A stretch of DNA of 64,000 bases from Sulfurospirillum cavolei (GTDB lineage: Bacteria > Campylobacterota > Campylobacteria > Campylobacterales > Sulfurospirillaceae). Below are positions 9,523-17,520 of this stretch, one piece after another; the first letter of the stretch is position 1, and the number at the start of each line of letters is the position of its first letter. A program made the translations under genes and the position numbers. The notes below the pieces were generated by a model that saw only the letters and a program-made list of their open reading frames with translations, ran no database searches and had not been told where the DNA came from. Location of the stretch: positions 2,356,001-2,420,000 of the forward strand of contig NZ_AP014724.1 of NCBI RefSeq assembly GCF_001548055.1. The letters are read 5' to 3'.

Positions 9523-10421
9523 ACTTTCTCCGCTACTTTTTCGCCGAGAATTCCGGTCGGTCTAAAAACCAAAATAACGATCAACAAAACAAAGGTAAAC
9601 GTCTCTGCCCACTGCGTCGAGATGTAACCGGTAATCATGGCATTGAAAAGTCCTAGCAAAAGACCTCCGAGCATAGCTCCGGGAATATTGCCGATACCGC
9701 CCATAATGGCGGCTACAAACGCATTGAGTCCGTACATCCATCCCATATCGAAGGTAATGCCGCGGTAATACGCTCCGATAAAAAGTCCCGCAACCGCACC
9801 GAGTGCCGAGCCGATGATGAAAATAATCATAACGATACGATTGACGTTAATTCCCATCAATTTAGCCGCATCCTGATCGATAGCAACCGCGCGAATCGCC
9901 GTTCCGATTTTGGTTTGATTGATAAAGAAGTACAGTCCGACCATTAAAACCGAGGAGAGGCTCAAAATCATCACTTGCGTAAATGTAATGACGATTCCGC
10001 CTACGCTCCAAAGCGTCGAGGGGAAAAAATCGGTCGGGAAAATCTTCATATTGGGTCCCCAAATTAACATCACGGAATTTTGGATCACTAAACCCGCGCC
10101 GAGAGCCGAAACAACGGCACTTAGCCTCGGAGCCGTTCGCAAAGGCCGATACGCCAAGCGTTCGAGTAAAACGCCCACGAACGCGACGACCAACGCACTT
10201 AAAAGAAATACCGACACCACCGCTAAAAGCGACGTCGTTCCTTCCGAAAAGAGCGAACCGTAAACACTCAAACCGACAAAAGCCGAAAAGGCGACGAGGT
10301 CTCCGTGAGCGAAGTTGATGAGACGCATCACCCCGTACACCATCGTATATCCTAAAGCGACTAAAGCGTATAAGCTTCCGATCGTTAAACCGTTGACCAT
10401 TTGTTGAAGAAAAATATCCAT
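9519..10421 (-). CDS. livH: Branched-chain amino-acid ABC permease LivH
   Basis: A 300-residue inner-membrane permease beginning with the typical G-L-T-I-G-S-L-Y-A-L-V-A-L-G-Y-T-M-V-Y-G run and containing R-L-I-N-F-A-H-G-D. About eight membrane segments. It forms the translocation path with LivM. It follows livK after a 123-base gap holding a strong stem-loop, a common arrangement that lets the binding protein be made in excess over the membrane components. Confidence 0.94.
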   Translation of the reverse strand: MDIFLQQMVNGLTIGSLYALVALGYTMVYGVMRLINFAHGDLVAFSAFVGLSVYGSLFSEGTTSLLAVVSVFLLSALVVAFVGVLLERLAYRPLRTAPRLSAVVSALGAGLVIQNSVMLIWGPNMKIFPTDFFPSTLWSVGGIVITFTQVMILSLSSVLMVGLYFFINQTKIGTAIRAVAIDQDAAKLMGINVNRIVMIIFIIGSALGAVAGLFIGAYYRGITFDMGWMYGLNAFVAAIMGGIGNIPGAMLGGLLLGLFNAMITGYISTQWAETFTFVLLIVILVFRPTGILGEKVAEKV

Positions 10422-10462
10422 GGACGTTACTCTATCCTTTTCACAGTATAAAAGTGCCGAAA

Positions 10463-10492
10463 ATGCAAGGTTTAATCGAAAAAACCTTGCAT
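10463..10492 (-). terminator. Attenuator-like stem-loop between livK and livH
   Basis: Eleven-bp perfect stem (10463-10473 with 10482-10492), 8-nt loop, followed on the minus strand by TTTT. Placed between the binding-protein gene and the permease genes, it probably ends most livK transcripts and protects their 3' ends, letting a minority read through to livHMGF. Confidence 0.6.
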
Positions 10493-10544
10493 CGGCGTGC
10501 TTGAAAAGCGTGACGCGACAAGCCTATTTTTACATGTTACCTTT

Positions 10545-11672
10545 TTATTGGTAAACGATTTTATAGCTTTTGTCCGCTTGAACTTCATAGGTCATATAAC
10601 CGCCGCCGATACGCTCGCCGTCTTCTCTAAACGTCACAGGACCCGTGATGCCGGGGAAATCTTTGAGTTTATGCATCGCTTCGGCAACCACTTTGGTATC
10701 TTCGGATTTGGTTTGTTCCATCGCATGTAAAATCGCGCGCAAGCCGTCCACGTTCATCAAAGACCAAATCGAAGCGGGCATCGCGTTATACTTGGCTTTG
10801 TAATCGACTAAAAACGTTTTAGCGATGTCGTAAGGTAAAATGTCCGGAGTCGGCACGTTAATCATAAACGTTCCTTTCGCACTCTCTCCCGCTAGTTTCA
10901 TAAAATCAGGGTTGTCGTTCGAGTCGCCGCCGACGAAATCGGCTTTAATACCGAGTTGTTGTTGTTGCGCCCTTAGCAATCCGCCGTCGGTATAGTAACC
11001 GCTAAAGTAGATGACGTCCGGTTCCATCGCTTTGATTTTGGTCAACGTGGCGGTGAAATTTTGCGTGCCGGATTTGATTTTTCCTTCGTAAACGATGTTG
11101 GCGTTTTTCGCTTTTAACGCTTTAATCGTCGCATCGCCTAAGTCGGTCGAATAGCTTGAATAATCGGAGAGAACGACGATTTTTTTGTACTGTTTACCGT
11201 CGACGAAATATTTTGCCGTAAAATCGGCTTCCGCACTGTTGGGGAAGGAGTTTCTAAAAAACGTCCAATATTTATGCGCGATCAACGAGTCGCTCGTACC
11301 GTCGCTGGTTTGAAGAACACCGGCTCTAAAATAGGTCGTTTGCGCCGCTTCAGTCGCTCCCGAAGTGTAAGAACCGATGACCGCTTTCACGCCTTCGTTG
11401 ACCAATTTTTTAGCACAAATCGCCGCTTGTTGCGCCGTACCTTGATCGTCACATGTTACGACTTCGATTTTTTTACCGAGTATGCCGCCTTTGGCATTGT
11501 ATTGCTCAACGATCAATTTAACGCCGTTATCGATACTTTGTCCCTCGCTGGCGTACGATCCCGTAATCGGTGCTTGAACCCCGATTTTAATAACGTCTGC
11601 GGCAACGCTCGCACCGGCTAAAATAGAACAAACCGCTAGCGAAGCGGCAATTTTTGGTAACATTTTCTTCAT
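10545..11672 (-). CDS. livK: Branched-chain amino-acid ABC transporter substrate-binding protein
   Basis: A 375-residue periplasmic binding protein: a signal peptide of about 24 residues with cleavage after A-S-V-A-A, then the Peripla_BP_6 fold starting I-K-I-G-V-Q-A-P-I-T-G-S-Y-A. It delivers branched-chain amino acids (or a related ligand) to LivHMGF. AGGAG lies six bases before the ATG. It is first in the operon; its own 3' stem-loop suggests higher expression. The substrate is inferred from family and operon; members can bind amides or aromatic compounds too. Confidence 0.93.
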   Translation of the reverse strand: MKKMLPKIAASLAVCSILAGASVAADVIKIGVQAPITGSYASEGQSIDNGVKLIVEQYNAKGGILGKKIEVVTCDDQGTAQQAAICAKKLVNEGVKAVIGSYTSGATEAAQTTYFRAGVLQTSDGTSDSLIAHKYWTFFRNSFPNSAEADFTAKYFVDGKQYKKIVVLSDYSSYSTDLGDATIKALKAKNANIVYEGKIKSGTQNFTATLTKIKAMEPDVIYFSGYYTDGGLLRAQQQQLGIKADFVGGDSNDNPDFMKLAGESAKGTFMINVPTPDILPYDIAKTFLVDYKAKYNAMPASIWSLMNVDGLRAILHAMEQTKSEDTKVVAEAMHKLKDFPGITGPVTFREDGERIGGGYMTYEVQADKSYKIVYQ

Positions 11673-11739
11673 CCCTTCTCCTTTTAAAAATTTTGAAACG
11701 ACTTTTAAAGGCTTACATGTAAGCGTTCAAAACTCGTTT

Positions 11740-12396
11740 CTACTTTGGAAAAATGACGTAACAGCCCGCCGCCCACTCTCCGAGTTCTTCCACCTGCGTA
11801 ATCGGCGTAGCGTAAAAACGTGACGAAAGCGAAGGAAAACGGTTGACGACTTCATCGAAACTGTGCACGATTTCGGGAATACGCTTGGCAAGTTTTTTAC
11901 GCGCTTGCGTCGAAATATCCGCATAAAACGCAAAAATACCGTAATCAAGCAACGATTCATTCCTACTTTTGCGCTGAAGCATCTTGCACAAACGCTCGAT
12001 TTCGAAAGTATACTCGGCTTTTGCGTTACACACGCCGTTTTTAAGCGTCATAATCACACGTGAAATCGAATCGTTGTGGTTGTGGTGAACGAAACGTTCA
12101 TCGAGCGTAATGCTAAACGCCCCTTGGGAAAGCGCGTTTTTTTCCATAAACGTTTTAAACGCTTTACGATTGGGAAGCGAACAGCGTAAAATATCCGAAA
12201 CACTCGCATCGATAAAGACTTCGGGGGCGTTTTCGATTAAGCCGAGTGCTTGTGCGACGTGAATACAGAGGATTTTTTGAGGACCGCTGGAGAGGCTCAA
12301 ACGGTTATTTGTCCAAAATAAAAAATTTTTCTCCGCTTGCGTAATACCTTCTAAGACGGCTTGAACGACGCGCTCTTGGCTTGGAAAGTTACTCAT
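11740..12396 (-). CDS. Hypothetical protein co-transcribed with an RHH regulator
   Basis: 218 residues, no signal peptide, no membrane segment and no family that I recognise. It is predicted to be cytoplasmic with mixed alpha/beta content. Its start (GAGGAGAA, then ATG) overlaps the stop of the upstream ribbon-helix-helix gene by 8 bases, so the two are translated together. Such pairs are often toxin-antitoxin or autoregulated enzyme modules, but I see no toxin motif, so no function is assigned. Confidence 0.65.
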   Translation of the reverse strand: MSNFPSQERVVQAVLEGITQAEKNFLFWTNNRLSLSSGPQKILCIHVAQALGLIENAPEVFIDASVSDILRCSLPNRKAFKTFMEKNALSQGAFSITLDERFVHHNHNDSISRVIMTLKNGVCNAKAEYTFEIERLCKMLQRKSRNESLLDYGIFAFYADISTQARKKLAKRIPEIVHSFDEVVNRFPSLSSRFYATPITQVEELGEWAAGCYVIFPK

Positions 12397-12613
12397 AATA
12401 ATTCTCCTCGACCTCTTGCACGATGCCGCTTTCGGTTAGAATATCTTCGATCAGGCGATTTTTGGAGATGTTGAGCGCATTGGCAAGTTTTCCCAAAGCA
12501 TTGTCCAAATTGGCATCGATCTTAATCGTCAGTTGCGCAATTTCACGTTTTTTGGTTTGATGCTTTTCGATCACGCTTTGAATGACGTCTCGTCCGAGCT
12601 TCTGTTTTGCCAC
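12389..12613 (-). CDS. Ribbon-helix-helix (CopG/Arc-type) DNA-binding protein
   Basis: 74 residues. Residues 27-60 have the RHH pattern: a beta strand (Q-L-T-I-K-I-D), a helix (L-D-N-A-L-G-K-L-A-N-A-L) and a second helix beginning N-I-S-K-N-R-L-I. This fold binds DNA as a dimer through the strand. It starts at a GTG with AAAGGA upstream. It could be an antitoxin/autoregulator for the overlapping 218-residue gene. Because putA here lacks its own RHH domain, and its upstream region shares two long words with this promoter, it could instead (or also) regulate putA; that is inference. Confidence 0.7.
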   Translation of the reverse strand: MAKQKLGRDVIQSVIEKHQTKKREIAQLTIKIDANLDNALGKLANALNISKNRLIEDILTESGIVQEVEENYYE

Positions 12614-12631
12614 GTGCGTCCTTTAGTAAAA

Positions 12632-12696
12632 TTTTGGAATACTAAAAGTAGTACCTTTTAACCGACACGAAAATCTTAATATATTTTTGGAATATT
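12632..12696. promoter_or_regulatory. Repeat-bearing promoter region of the RHH operon
   Basis: Two direct copies of TTTTGGAATA (12632-12641 and 12685-12694) flank the word also found upstream of putA (12636-12655, read on the complementary strand as GGTACTACTTTTAGTATTCC). The arrangement is what an RHH autoregulator would bind. The rest of the 273-base gap (12614-12886) is AT-rich and serves the divergent SDR gene. Confidence 0.35.
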
Positions 12697-12886
12697 GCGT
12701 CAATTTCGGATGATGAAATTTTATACATTACGTATGATTTGGTTGAATTTTAACGCTCAAAACGGCTATTTTAAGGCTATATTTAGAATAAACAGGACAC
12801 GGAACGGTTTTTTTAAAGAGTTACCAAAGGTATCATTATGGCTTGAAAGATTATAATACGCTTATCTTTTTTGTGAAAGGACGTAC

Positions 12887-13639
12887 ATGTCAAAAGTCGT
12901 TTTAATTACGGGAGCAACTTCGGGGTTCGGCGAAGCAACCGCCGAAAAATTTGCCGTTTCGGGCTATAAAGTGATTATTACGGGACGTAGGCGTGAACGG
13001 TTAGATGCTTTCAAAGCCAAATTTCCCACATGCGATATTTTACCGATCTGCTTTGACGTCCGCGATAAACAAGCAGTTTTCGACGCCATCGCTTCTTTAC
13101 CCGAAGCGTATAAAAACATCGATATTCTCGTCAATAACGCCGGACTTGCCTTAGGACTCGGGCACGCGAACGAAGTCGATATCGAAGATTGGGAGACGAT
13201 GGTCGATACGAATATCAAAGGGTTACTTTACGTGACACGTGCTGTTTTGCCGATCATGGTCGAGCGCAAAAGCGGTTACATCTTCAATCTCGGCTCCATC
13301 GCCGGAAACTGGCCGTATGAAGGCGGAAACGTTTACGGAGCGACCAAAGCGTTCGTAAAACAATTTTCACTCAACCTACGCACCGATCTTCGCGGCACCA
13401 ACGTACGCGTGACCAATATCGAGCCGGGATTTTCCGAAACGGAATTTTCCGATGTGCGTTTCAAAGGCGACACAACCAAAGCCAAAAAAGTCTACGAGGG
13501 CACGAAAGCACTCGATAAAGAAGACATCGCCGATACGATCTTTACCTTGGCACACTTGCCGCCGCACGTCAACGTCAACCGCATCGAAATTATGCCGACG
13601 ATGCAAAGCTGCGGCGGACTTTTCGTCGAACGACGCTAA
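12887..13639 (+). CDS. Short-chain dehydrogenase, YdfG-type
   Basis: 250-residue classical SDR, probably NADP-dependent. Cofactor motif T-G-A-T-S-G-F-G-E-A (residues 8-17), N-N-A-G near 87, a catalytic Ser (L-G-S-I-A-G), and Y-G-A-T-K with the catalytic Tyr/Lys. The C-terminal E-P-G-F-S-E-T-E-F segment matches E. coli YdfG, which oxidises L-allo-threonine and other 3-hydroxy acids. R-R-R after the second strand favours NADP. AAAGGA precedes the ATG, which itself lies inside an ACATGT word. The substrate is inferred from YdfG only. Confidence 0.88.
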   Translation: MSKVVLITGATSGFGEATAEKFAVSGYKVIITGRRRERLDAFKAKFPTCDILPICFDVRDKQAVFDAIASLPEAYKNIDILVNNAGLALGLGHANEVDIEDWETMVDTNIKGLLYVTRAVLPIMVERKSGYIFNLGSIAGNWPYEGGNVYGATKAFVKQFSLNLRTDLRGTNVRVTNIEPGFSETEFSDVRFKGDTTKAKKVYEGTKALDKEDIADTIFTLAHLPPHVNVNRIEIMPTMQSCGGLFVERR

Positions 13640-13648
13640 TGGATATCG

Positions 13649-13679
13649 TGACATGTAAGCCTTAAAACCTTACATGTCA
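13649..13679. repeat. Hairpin made of two TKACATGTMA words
   Basis: TGACATGTAAG (13649-13659) and CTTACATGTCA (13669-13679) form an 11-bp perfect inverted repeat with a 9-nt loop. It sits between the SDR stop and the next gene's ribosome site. No T-run follows; it may be a processing or stability element, or simply two copies of the genome-wide word. Confidence 0.6.
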
Positions 13680-13694
13680 TTCTTTGAGGAACCC

Positions 13695-13919
13695 ATGAAT
13701 CAACACCCGAACAACCCTTTACACGGCATCACCCTAGAAGCAATGCTTAAAGAGCTCCAATCGCACTACGGCTGGGAAAAACTGGATGAGATGATGCGCG
13801 TCAACTGTTTTCACGACAATCCAAGCATTGCCTCAAGCCTTAAATTTTTCCGTAAAACGCCGTGGGCAAGAGCAAAACTTGAAAAGCTCTACCTCGATTT
13901 TCGCAAAGCTTCCCGATAA
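13695..13919 (+). CDS. VF530 (DUF2132) family protein
   Basis: 74 residues; nearly the whole chain matches the VF530 family (N-P-L-H-G-I-T-L-E near the start, H-Y-G-W-E, and S-S-L-K-F-F-R-K-T-P-W-A-R near the end), a small DNA-binding-like fold of unknown role. The ATG at 13695 is chosen because GAGGA ends 4 bases before it; the frame also opens at 13674, inside the hairpin arm. The function is not known for the family. Confidence 0.85.
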   Translation: MNQHPNNPLHGITLEAMLKELQSHYGWEKLDEMMRVNCFHDNPSIASSLKFFRKTPWARAKLEKLYLDFRKASR

Positions 13920-13923
13920 CACG

Positions 13924-14790
13924 ATGTCGTATACGAAAGCATTTTGGATTACCTCTTTAGGTATGTTTTTGATGAGCTTTGAATCGCCGCTGATCAAAAT
14001 GACGCACGTGAGCGCACAAAATTTCACGTTTTATTTCGGTCTTTGTATGTTTCTAAGCCTCAATACCGTTTTACTTTTTCAGTACAAAACGGCGATTTTT
14101 GCTCTGTATCGCCGACATGTCGTTTCGATTCTGGCGTGCGCGTTTTGCATCGCACTCAGCAATTTTTTGTTTATCCTCGCCATCAAACATACCAGCGTCG
14201 CAAGTGCGGTTTTTATTTTGAGTACCGGTCCGTTGATCAGCGCACTCTTTTCGTTTCTCTTGTTTCGCACCAAAACGCCGCTTCGTACGTTTGTTGCAAT
14301 CTTTTTTGTCTTTGTCGGTCTTTTTATTATTCTGTTTAACGACTTGGGATTAGGCAATATGGAGGGAAATCTTTACGCTTTCGGATGCGTTTTTGCGTTT
14401 ATTTCGATGCTGTTTATTTTGGAAAGAGATAAAGAAGTCAACCGCTTGGCGTGTTTTGGGACAGGCACGCTCATGGCATCGCTTTTAGCACTCTTAAGCA
14501 CGCCTATCGTTCTGCCCGATACCTATTCGTTGAGTATTATCGTCTTTATGGGAGGCGTGCTAACACCTTTGTCCCGCGCGTTTATCGGTACGGGGACGAA
14601 AGTGCTTCCATCCGTGGAAGTAGCACTTTTAACGATTATCGAGCCGGTCTTGGCCCCCGTTTGGGTGTGGTGTTTCATCGACGAAAAACCGCATCCCAAT
14701 ACGTTGATCGGAGGCGTGATTATTTTAATCACCCTCGTACTGCACTCGCTCAAAGCGCATCAAGACGCTATGCGTTTGCGTTCGAATTAG
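13924..14790 (+). CDS. DMT-superfamily (EamA) transporter
   Basis: 288 residues with about ten hydrophobic segments in two EamA repeats: drug/metabolite exporter type. The second repeat shows the usual F-I-G-T-G-T-K, V-A-L-L-T-I-I-E-P-V-L-A-P motif. The ATG at 13924 follows the DUF2132 stop by 4 bases; the longer frame to 13828 lies within that gene. Its 3' end overlaps the convergent cyclase-like gene by 23 bases. Substrate unknown. Confidence 0.85.
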   Translation: MSYTKAFWITSLGMFLMSFESPLIKMTHVSAQNFTFYFGLCMFLSLNTVLLFQYKTAIFALYRRHVVSILACAFCIALSNFLFILAIKHTSVASAVFILSTGPLISALFSFLLFRTKTPLRTFVAIFFVFVGLFIILFNDLGLGNMEGNLYAFGCVFAFISMLFILERDKEVNRLACFGTGTLMASLLALLSTPIVLPDTYSLSIIVFMGGVLTPLSRAFIGTGTKVLPSVEVALLTIIEPVLAPVWVWCFIDEKPHPNTLIGGVIILITLVLHSLKAHQDAMRLRSN

Positions 14791-15193
14791 CGATGTTAAT
14801 TTGTCCGTAGAGTGCGTTTAAGTCGCCCAAAACCCAGGCATCGACGATCTTTTCGTTTTCAAATTTAAAAAAGCACGCGCCCGAATACCGAATACGATTG
14901 CCCGTGGGTTCAAACCCGAAAAGCTTACCCGAGTGCGTGCCCGTATACACGAGCCTCACTGCGGCTTTATCGCCCTCAACGACGATGTCTTCGATGACAT
15001 GGTACAAATTGGGAAATGCGCTAAAAAGCATTTTCGCATAATCGCAAAAACCGTTGATGCTATCCACACGCATCCCTAAAGAACCTCTAAAATTAAACGA
15101 AGGGTCGAAAAAGCGGTGTGCTTGATCGAGTTTTTTCTCGTTCCAGAGCACGTCGTAATACTCTTCAACCAACTGTCGTATCTGCTTTGCCAT
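14768..15193 (-). CDS. SnoaL-like (NTF2-fold) ester-cyclase family protein
   Basis: 141 residues with the NTF2-like alpha+beta barrel pattern of SnoaL-like polyketide cyclases/ester cyclases: an N-terminal E-E-Y-Y-D-V-L-W helix, F-D-P-S-F-N-F-R-G, Y-H-V-I-E-D-I-V-V-E-G-D-K-A-A-V-R, and G-T-H-S-G. These proteins often bind or isomerise small hydrophobic ligands; no substrate can be read. The start codon directly follows the stop of the upstream 82-residue gene and AAAAGGAC lies inside that gene, so the two form an operon. Confidence 0.8.
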   Translation of the reverse strand: MAKQIRQLVEEYYDVLWNEKKLDQAHRFFDPSFNFRGSLGMRVDSINGFCDYAKMLFSAFPNLYHVIEDIVVEGDKAAVRLVYTGTHSGKLFGFEPTGNRIRYSGACFFKFENEKIVDAWVLGDLNALYGQINIANSNANA

Positions 15194-15442
15194 CTATTTT
15201 TTGTCCTTTTCAAGCCCTTGTTTCGCAGGTGCTTTATGGGAAGCGGCAGAATTTTGGTCATACCAACTTTCGCTTGCATCGTACTCAAATTCGAAGACTT
15301 TATCCAAGCCTCGCTTTTCAAGTTCTTGGTCTATATTTTGCGGGGTAATCCCCTTTTTCTTGCATGCATCAAGAATCGCCTCAATATCTTCTTCGGGAAT
15401 TCCGTTGTAACGCATTTCTAAAACTGCTTCGTTAGCCGTCAT
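15194..15442 (-). CDS. Small hypothetical protein upstream of SnoaL-like gene
   Basis: 82 residues, highly charged, no signal peptide. An N-terminal helix pair (about residues 3-45, with a G-I-P-E-E-D-I turn) looks like a small helical domain, then a low-complexity Lys/Ala tail. It is immediately upstream of, and abutting, the SnoaL-like gene. I do not recognise it. Confidence 0.55.
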   Translation of the reverse strand: MTANEAVLEMRYNGIPEEDIEAILDACKKKGITPQNIDQELEKRGLDKVFEFEYDASESWYDQNSAASHKAPAKQGLEKDKK

Positions 15443-15586
15443 ACTCTATTCTCGTCAAAACATTGAACTTATCGCTTAAGTTTCCAATTTGGTCTGAAAG
15501 CTCAAACACCGCCGTGTCATACAGGTACGAAATTATAATCATTTTTTTTCAAAAAATAGCTAAAATTCTTTTGAAAGGATTCGAAC

Positions 15587-16480
15587 ATGCTCAAAACGAT
15601 TTTTCTTGTACTGTGCGCGGGACTTCATCTCTTCGCGCTGGAGAACTACACGCTTGATGCGCGGCAATTTTGGAAAGACAAAACCCTTTTTTTGGTTATT
15701 CGTCGTTTCGAGCAAAACGATCGCATACGTTACCTCACGCTCAATACCCAAACCCTTCAAACACAGCTTATGAACTTGGACGAAAGCATGCTAGAGCCGA
15801 TTGCTCCTCGCGCTTTAGCCCAAACGCCTTTTGCACAAACCCTGAACGCCGCCACGGCACTTTGGCAAAAAGGCGGTATCGATCATGCGTCGAGGAGGCT
15901 CGACGCGACGCTGTTTTTGACGATGGATTTATGCCCTTCGTCCAAAAAAGGCTATGAAAGCGAGTTTCTTCGTACGCTAACGCGGCAAAACGGCAAAACA
16001 CCGATCGCCGTAGCGATCAGTTCGGCGTGGTTGGAGCATCACGAAGCAGAGTTTGAGGCACTGCGAAACGACCCAAATCTTAGCATCACGTGGGTCAATC
16101 ACACGCATACGCATTTTTACGATCGAGCTTTACCGGATCGAAAAAACTTTATGTTGCATCAAGGTACCGACGTTCAAGCCGAGATTTTAAACGTCGAACA
16201 ACGCTTGATCGAAAAAGGGGTAACGCCTTCGGTTTTTTTCCGTTTTCCCGGTCTCATTGCCGATGAACGCTTGATGCGGGCATTGCGTGAGCACTACTTT
16301 TTGATTCCGCTCTCCGCCGATGCGTGGATTGCAAAAAACCAACGTCCCGAAAACGGAAGTTTGATCTTGATTCACGGCAATAAAAACGAACCTTTGGGAA
16401 TCGACATGTTAGAACACATGCTTCCCGATCTGCTGAAACGTTATCGCTTTCAAGCGATCGAAGAAGCGTTTGTGCCTTAA
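15587..16480 (+). CDS. Secreted polysaccharide-deacetylase-like protein
   Basis: 297 residues, signal peptide of about 17 residues (ends H-L-F-A-L). The rest resembles the NodB/polysaccharide deacetylase barrel: L-T-M-D-L-C near residue 110 at the place of the T-F-D-D metal/catalytic motif, N-H-T-H-T-H near 170 (His-x-x-x-His metal motif), F-F-R-F-P-G (third motif) and L-I-L-I-H-G-N at the end. The first motif is unusual (a single Asp followed by Leu-Cys), so catalysis is uncertain. AAAGGA lies 8 bases before the ATG. It is divergent from the preceding gene. Confidence 0.72.
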   Translation: MLKTIFLVLCAGLHLFALENYTLDARQFWKDKTLFLVIRRFEQNDRIRYLTLNTQTLQTQLMNLDESMLEPIAPRALAQTPFAQTLNAATALWQKGGIDHASRRLDATLFLTMDLCPSSKKGYESEFLRTLTRQNGKTPIAVAISSAWLEHHEAEFEALRNDPNLSITWVNHTHTHFYDRALPDRKNFMLHQGTDVQAEILNVEQRLIEKGVTPSVFFRFPGLIADERLMRALREHYFLIPLSADAWIAKNQRPENGSLILIHGNKNEPLGIDMLEHMLPDLLKRYRFQAIEEAFVP

Positions 16481-17248
16481 TTATTCGTAGTATTCGCTGT
16501 CTTTGCGGTCGGTCACGAACATATGACCCGGCGCGTGCGTAATCGCAAACGGCAGTTTCATCTTCGTAATCACGTTTTGGGGCGTCACGCCGCAAGGCCA
16601 AAAAAGCGGAACTTCGCCCTCTTTAATCTCGATAGGATCGCCGTAATCGGGACGGGTAATATCGCCGATGCCGATGACTTCCGGTGATCCCGAGTGAATG
16701 GGCGCACCGTGCATTTGCGGAAAGTGCCCCGTCACTTCATACGCGTCGGCGACCTTTTCACGCTTGATCGGGCGCATGCTCACGACCATTTCTCCCTCAA
16801 ACCCCTCAACCGGCGTCAGCCGAACGTTGGTGTTGTACATAGCAACGTTTTTTTGCATGTCGACGTGACGAAGCGGCATACCGTTTTCGATGAGTGCCGT
16901 CTCGAACGAAAAGCTGCATCCGATCAGGAAAAAAACCAGATCGGGCGTATAATAAGGCGTAATGTCTCTTACCGTTTCGACCAAAACGCCCTCACGTAAA
17001 ATATTGTACTTGGGAATCTCGGTTAAAAGATCGGCACGGTCGGCTAAAATCTTGGTATGATGCCCTTCTTTGACGATCTCTAAAACGGGAATCGCTTTTG
17101 AGTTTGCTTTGGCAAACGCTTCAAAGCCTTCAGCGTATTGCCTCGGTAACGCCACCATATTCATCTGAATGTATCCCGGACATTCACCCGCCGTAGGTCT
17201 TGAAAATTCGCCTTTTGCGATTTTGGCACGTAATTCTTTAGGAGTCAT
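16481..17248 (-). CDS. DUF1445 putative hydro-lyase (D-glutamate cyclase N-domain homologue)
   Basis: 255 residues, DUF1445/YcsI family (C-P-G-Y-I-Q-M-N-M-V near residue 23, F-F-L-I-G-C-S-F-S-F-E, N-V-A-M-Y-N-T-N, and W-P-C-G-V-T-P-Q near the end). The same domain forms the N-terminal half of animal D-glutamate cyclase (DGLUCY), which interconverts D-glutamate and 5-oxo-D-proline. The divergent gene on its other side encodes the other DGLUCY domain. The start at 17248 has AAGGAAAG upstream; the frame extends 11 codons further. The reaction here is inferred. Confidence 0.85.
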   Translation of the reverse strand: MTPKELRAKIAKGEFSRPTAGECPGYIQMNMVALPRQYAEGFEAFAKANSKAIPVLEIVKEGHHTKILADRADLLTEIPKYNILREGVLVETVRDITPYYTPDLVFFLIGCSFSFETALIENGMPLRHVDMQKNVAMYNTNVRLTPVEGFEGEMVVSMRPIKREKVADAYEVTGHFPQMHGAPIHSGSPEVIGIGDITRPDYGDPIEIKEGEVPLFWPCGVTPQNVITKMKLPFAITHAPGHMFVTDRKDSEYYE

Positions 17249-17355
17249 CGCTTTCCTTCTTTCCGACAAATTTGCCCTCAAACGCTCAATAGGTCAAAGG
17301 CTTTGCATCAAAATCTTGCATCAAACTGCTCGTCAAACTCGTTTTTCACGAAGAA

Positions 17356-17443
17356 AAAGCACTCAAGGTGCATGGGCATCGCGCCAAGGACGACTCGATG
17401 GTAGGGGAGGCTTTGACGTTTTAGGGTAAAGTTCTGCAAGAAC
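17356..17443 (+). repeat. Degenerate intergenic repeat, copy 1
   Basis: Bases 17356-17378 match 41287-41309 at 20 of 23 positions, and a further word TGCAAGAAC recurs about 80-100 bases downstream in both copies. No open frame. The 272-base gap holding it (17249-17520) otherwise carries only the promoters of two divergent genes. Confidence 0.4.
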
Positions 17444-17520
17444 GCTCTTGATTAATCGCATTGTACCCAATTTTTAGGTACAATTTTTCACGATAAGATT
17501 TTGAAAATAAAAAGGTTTTT

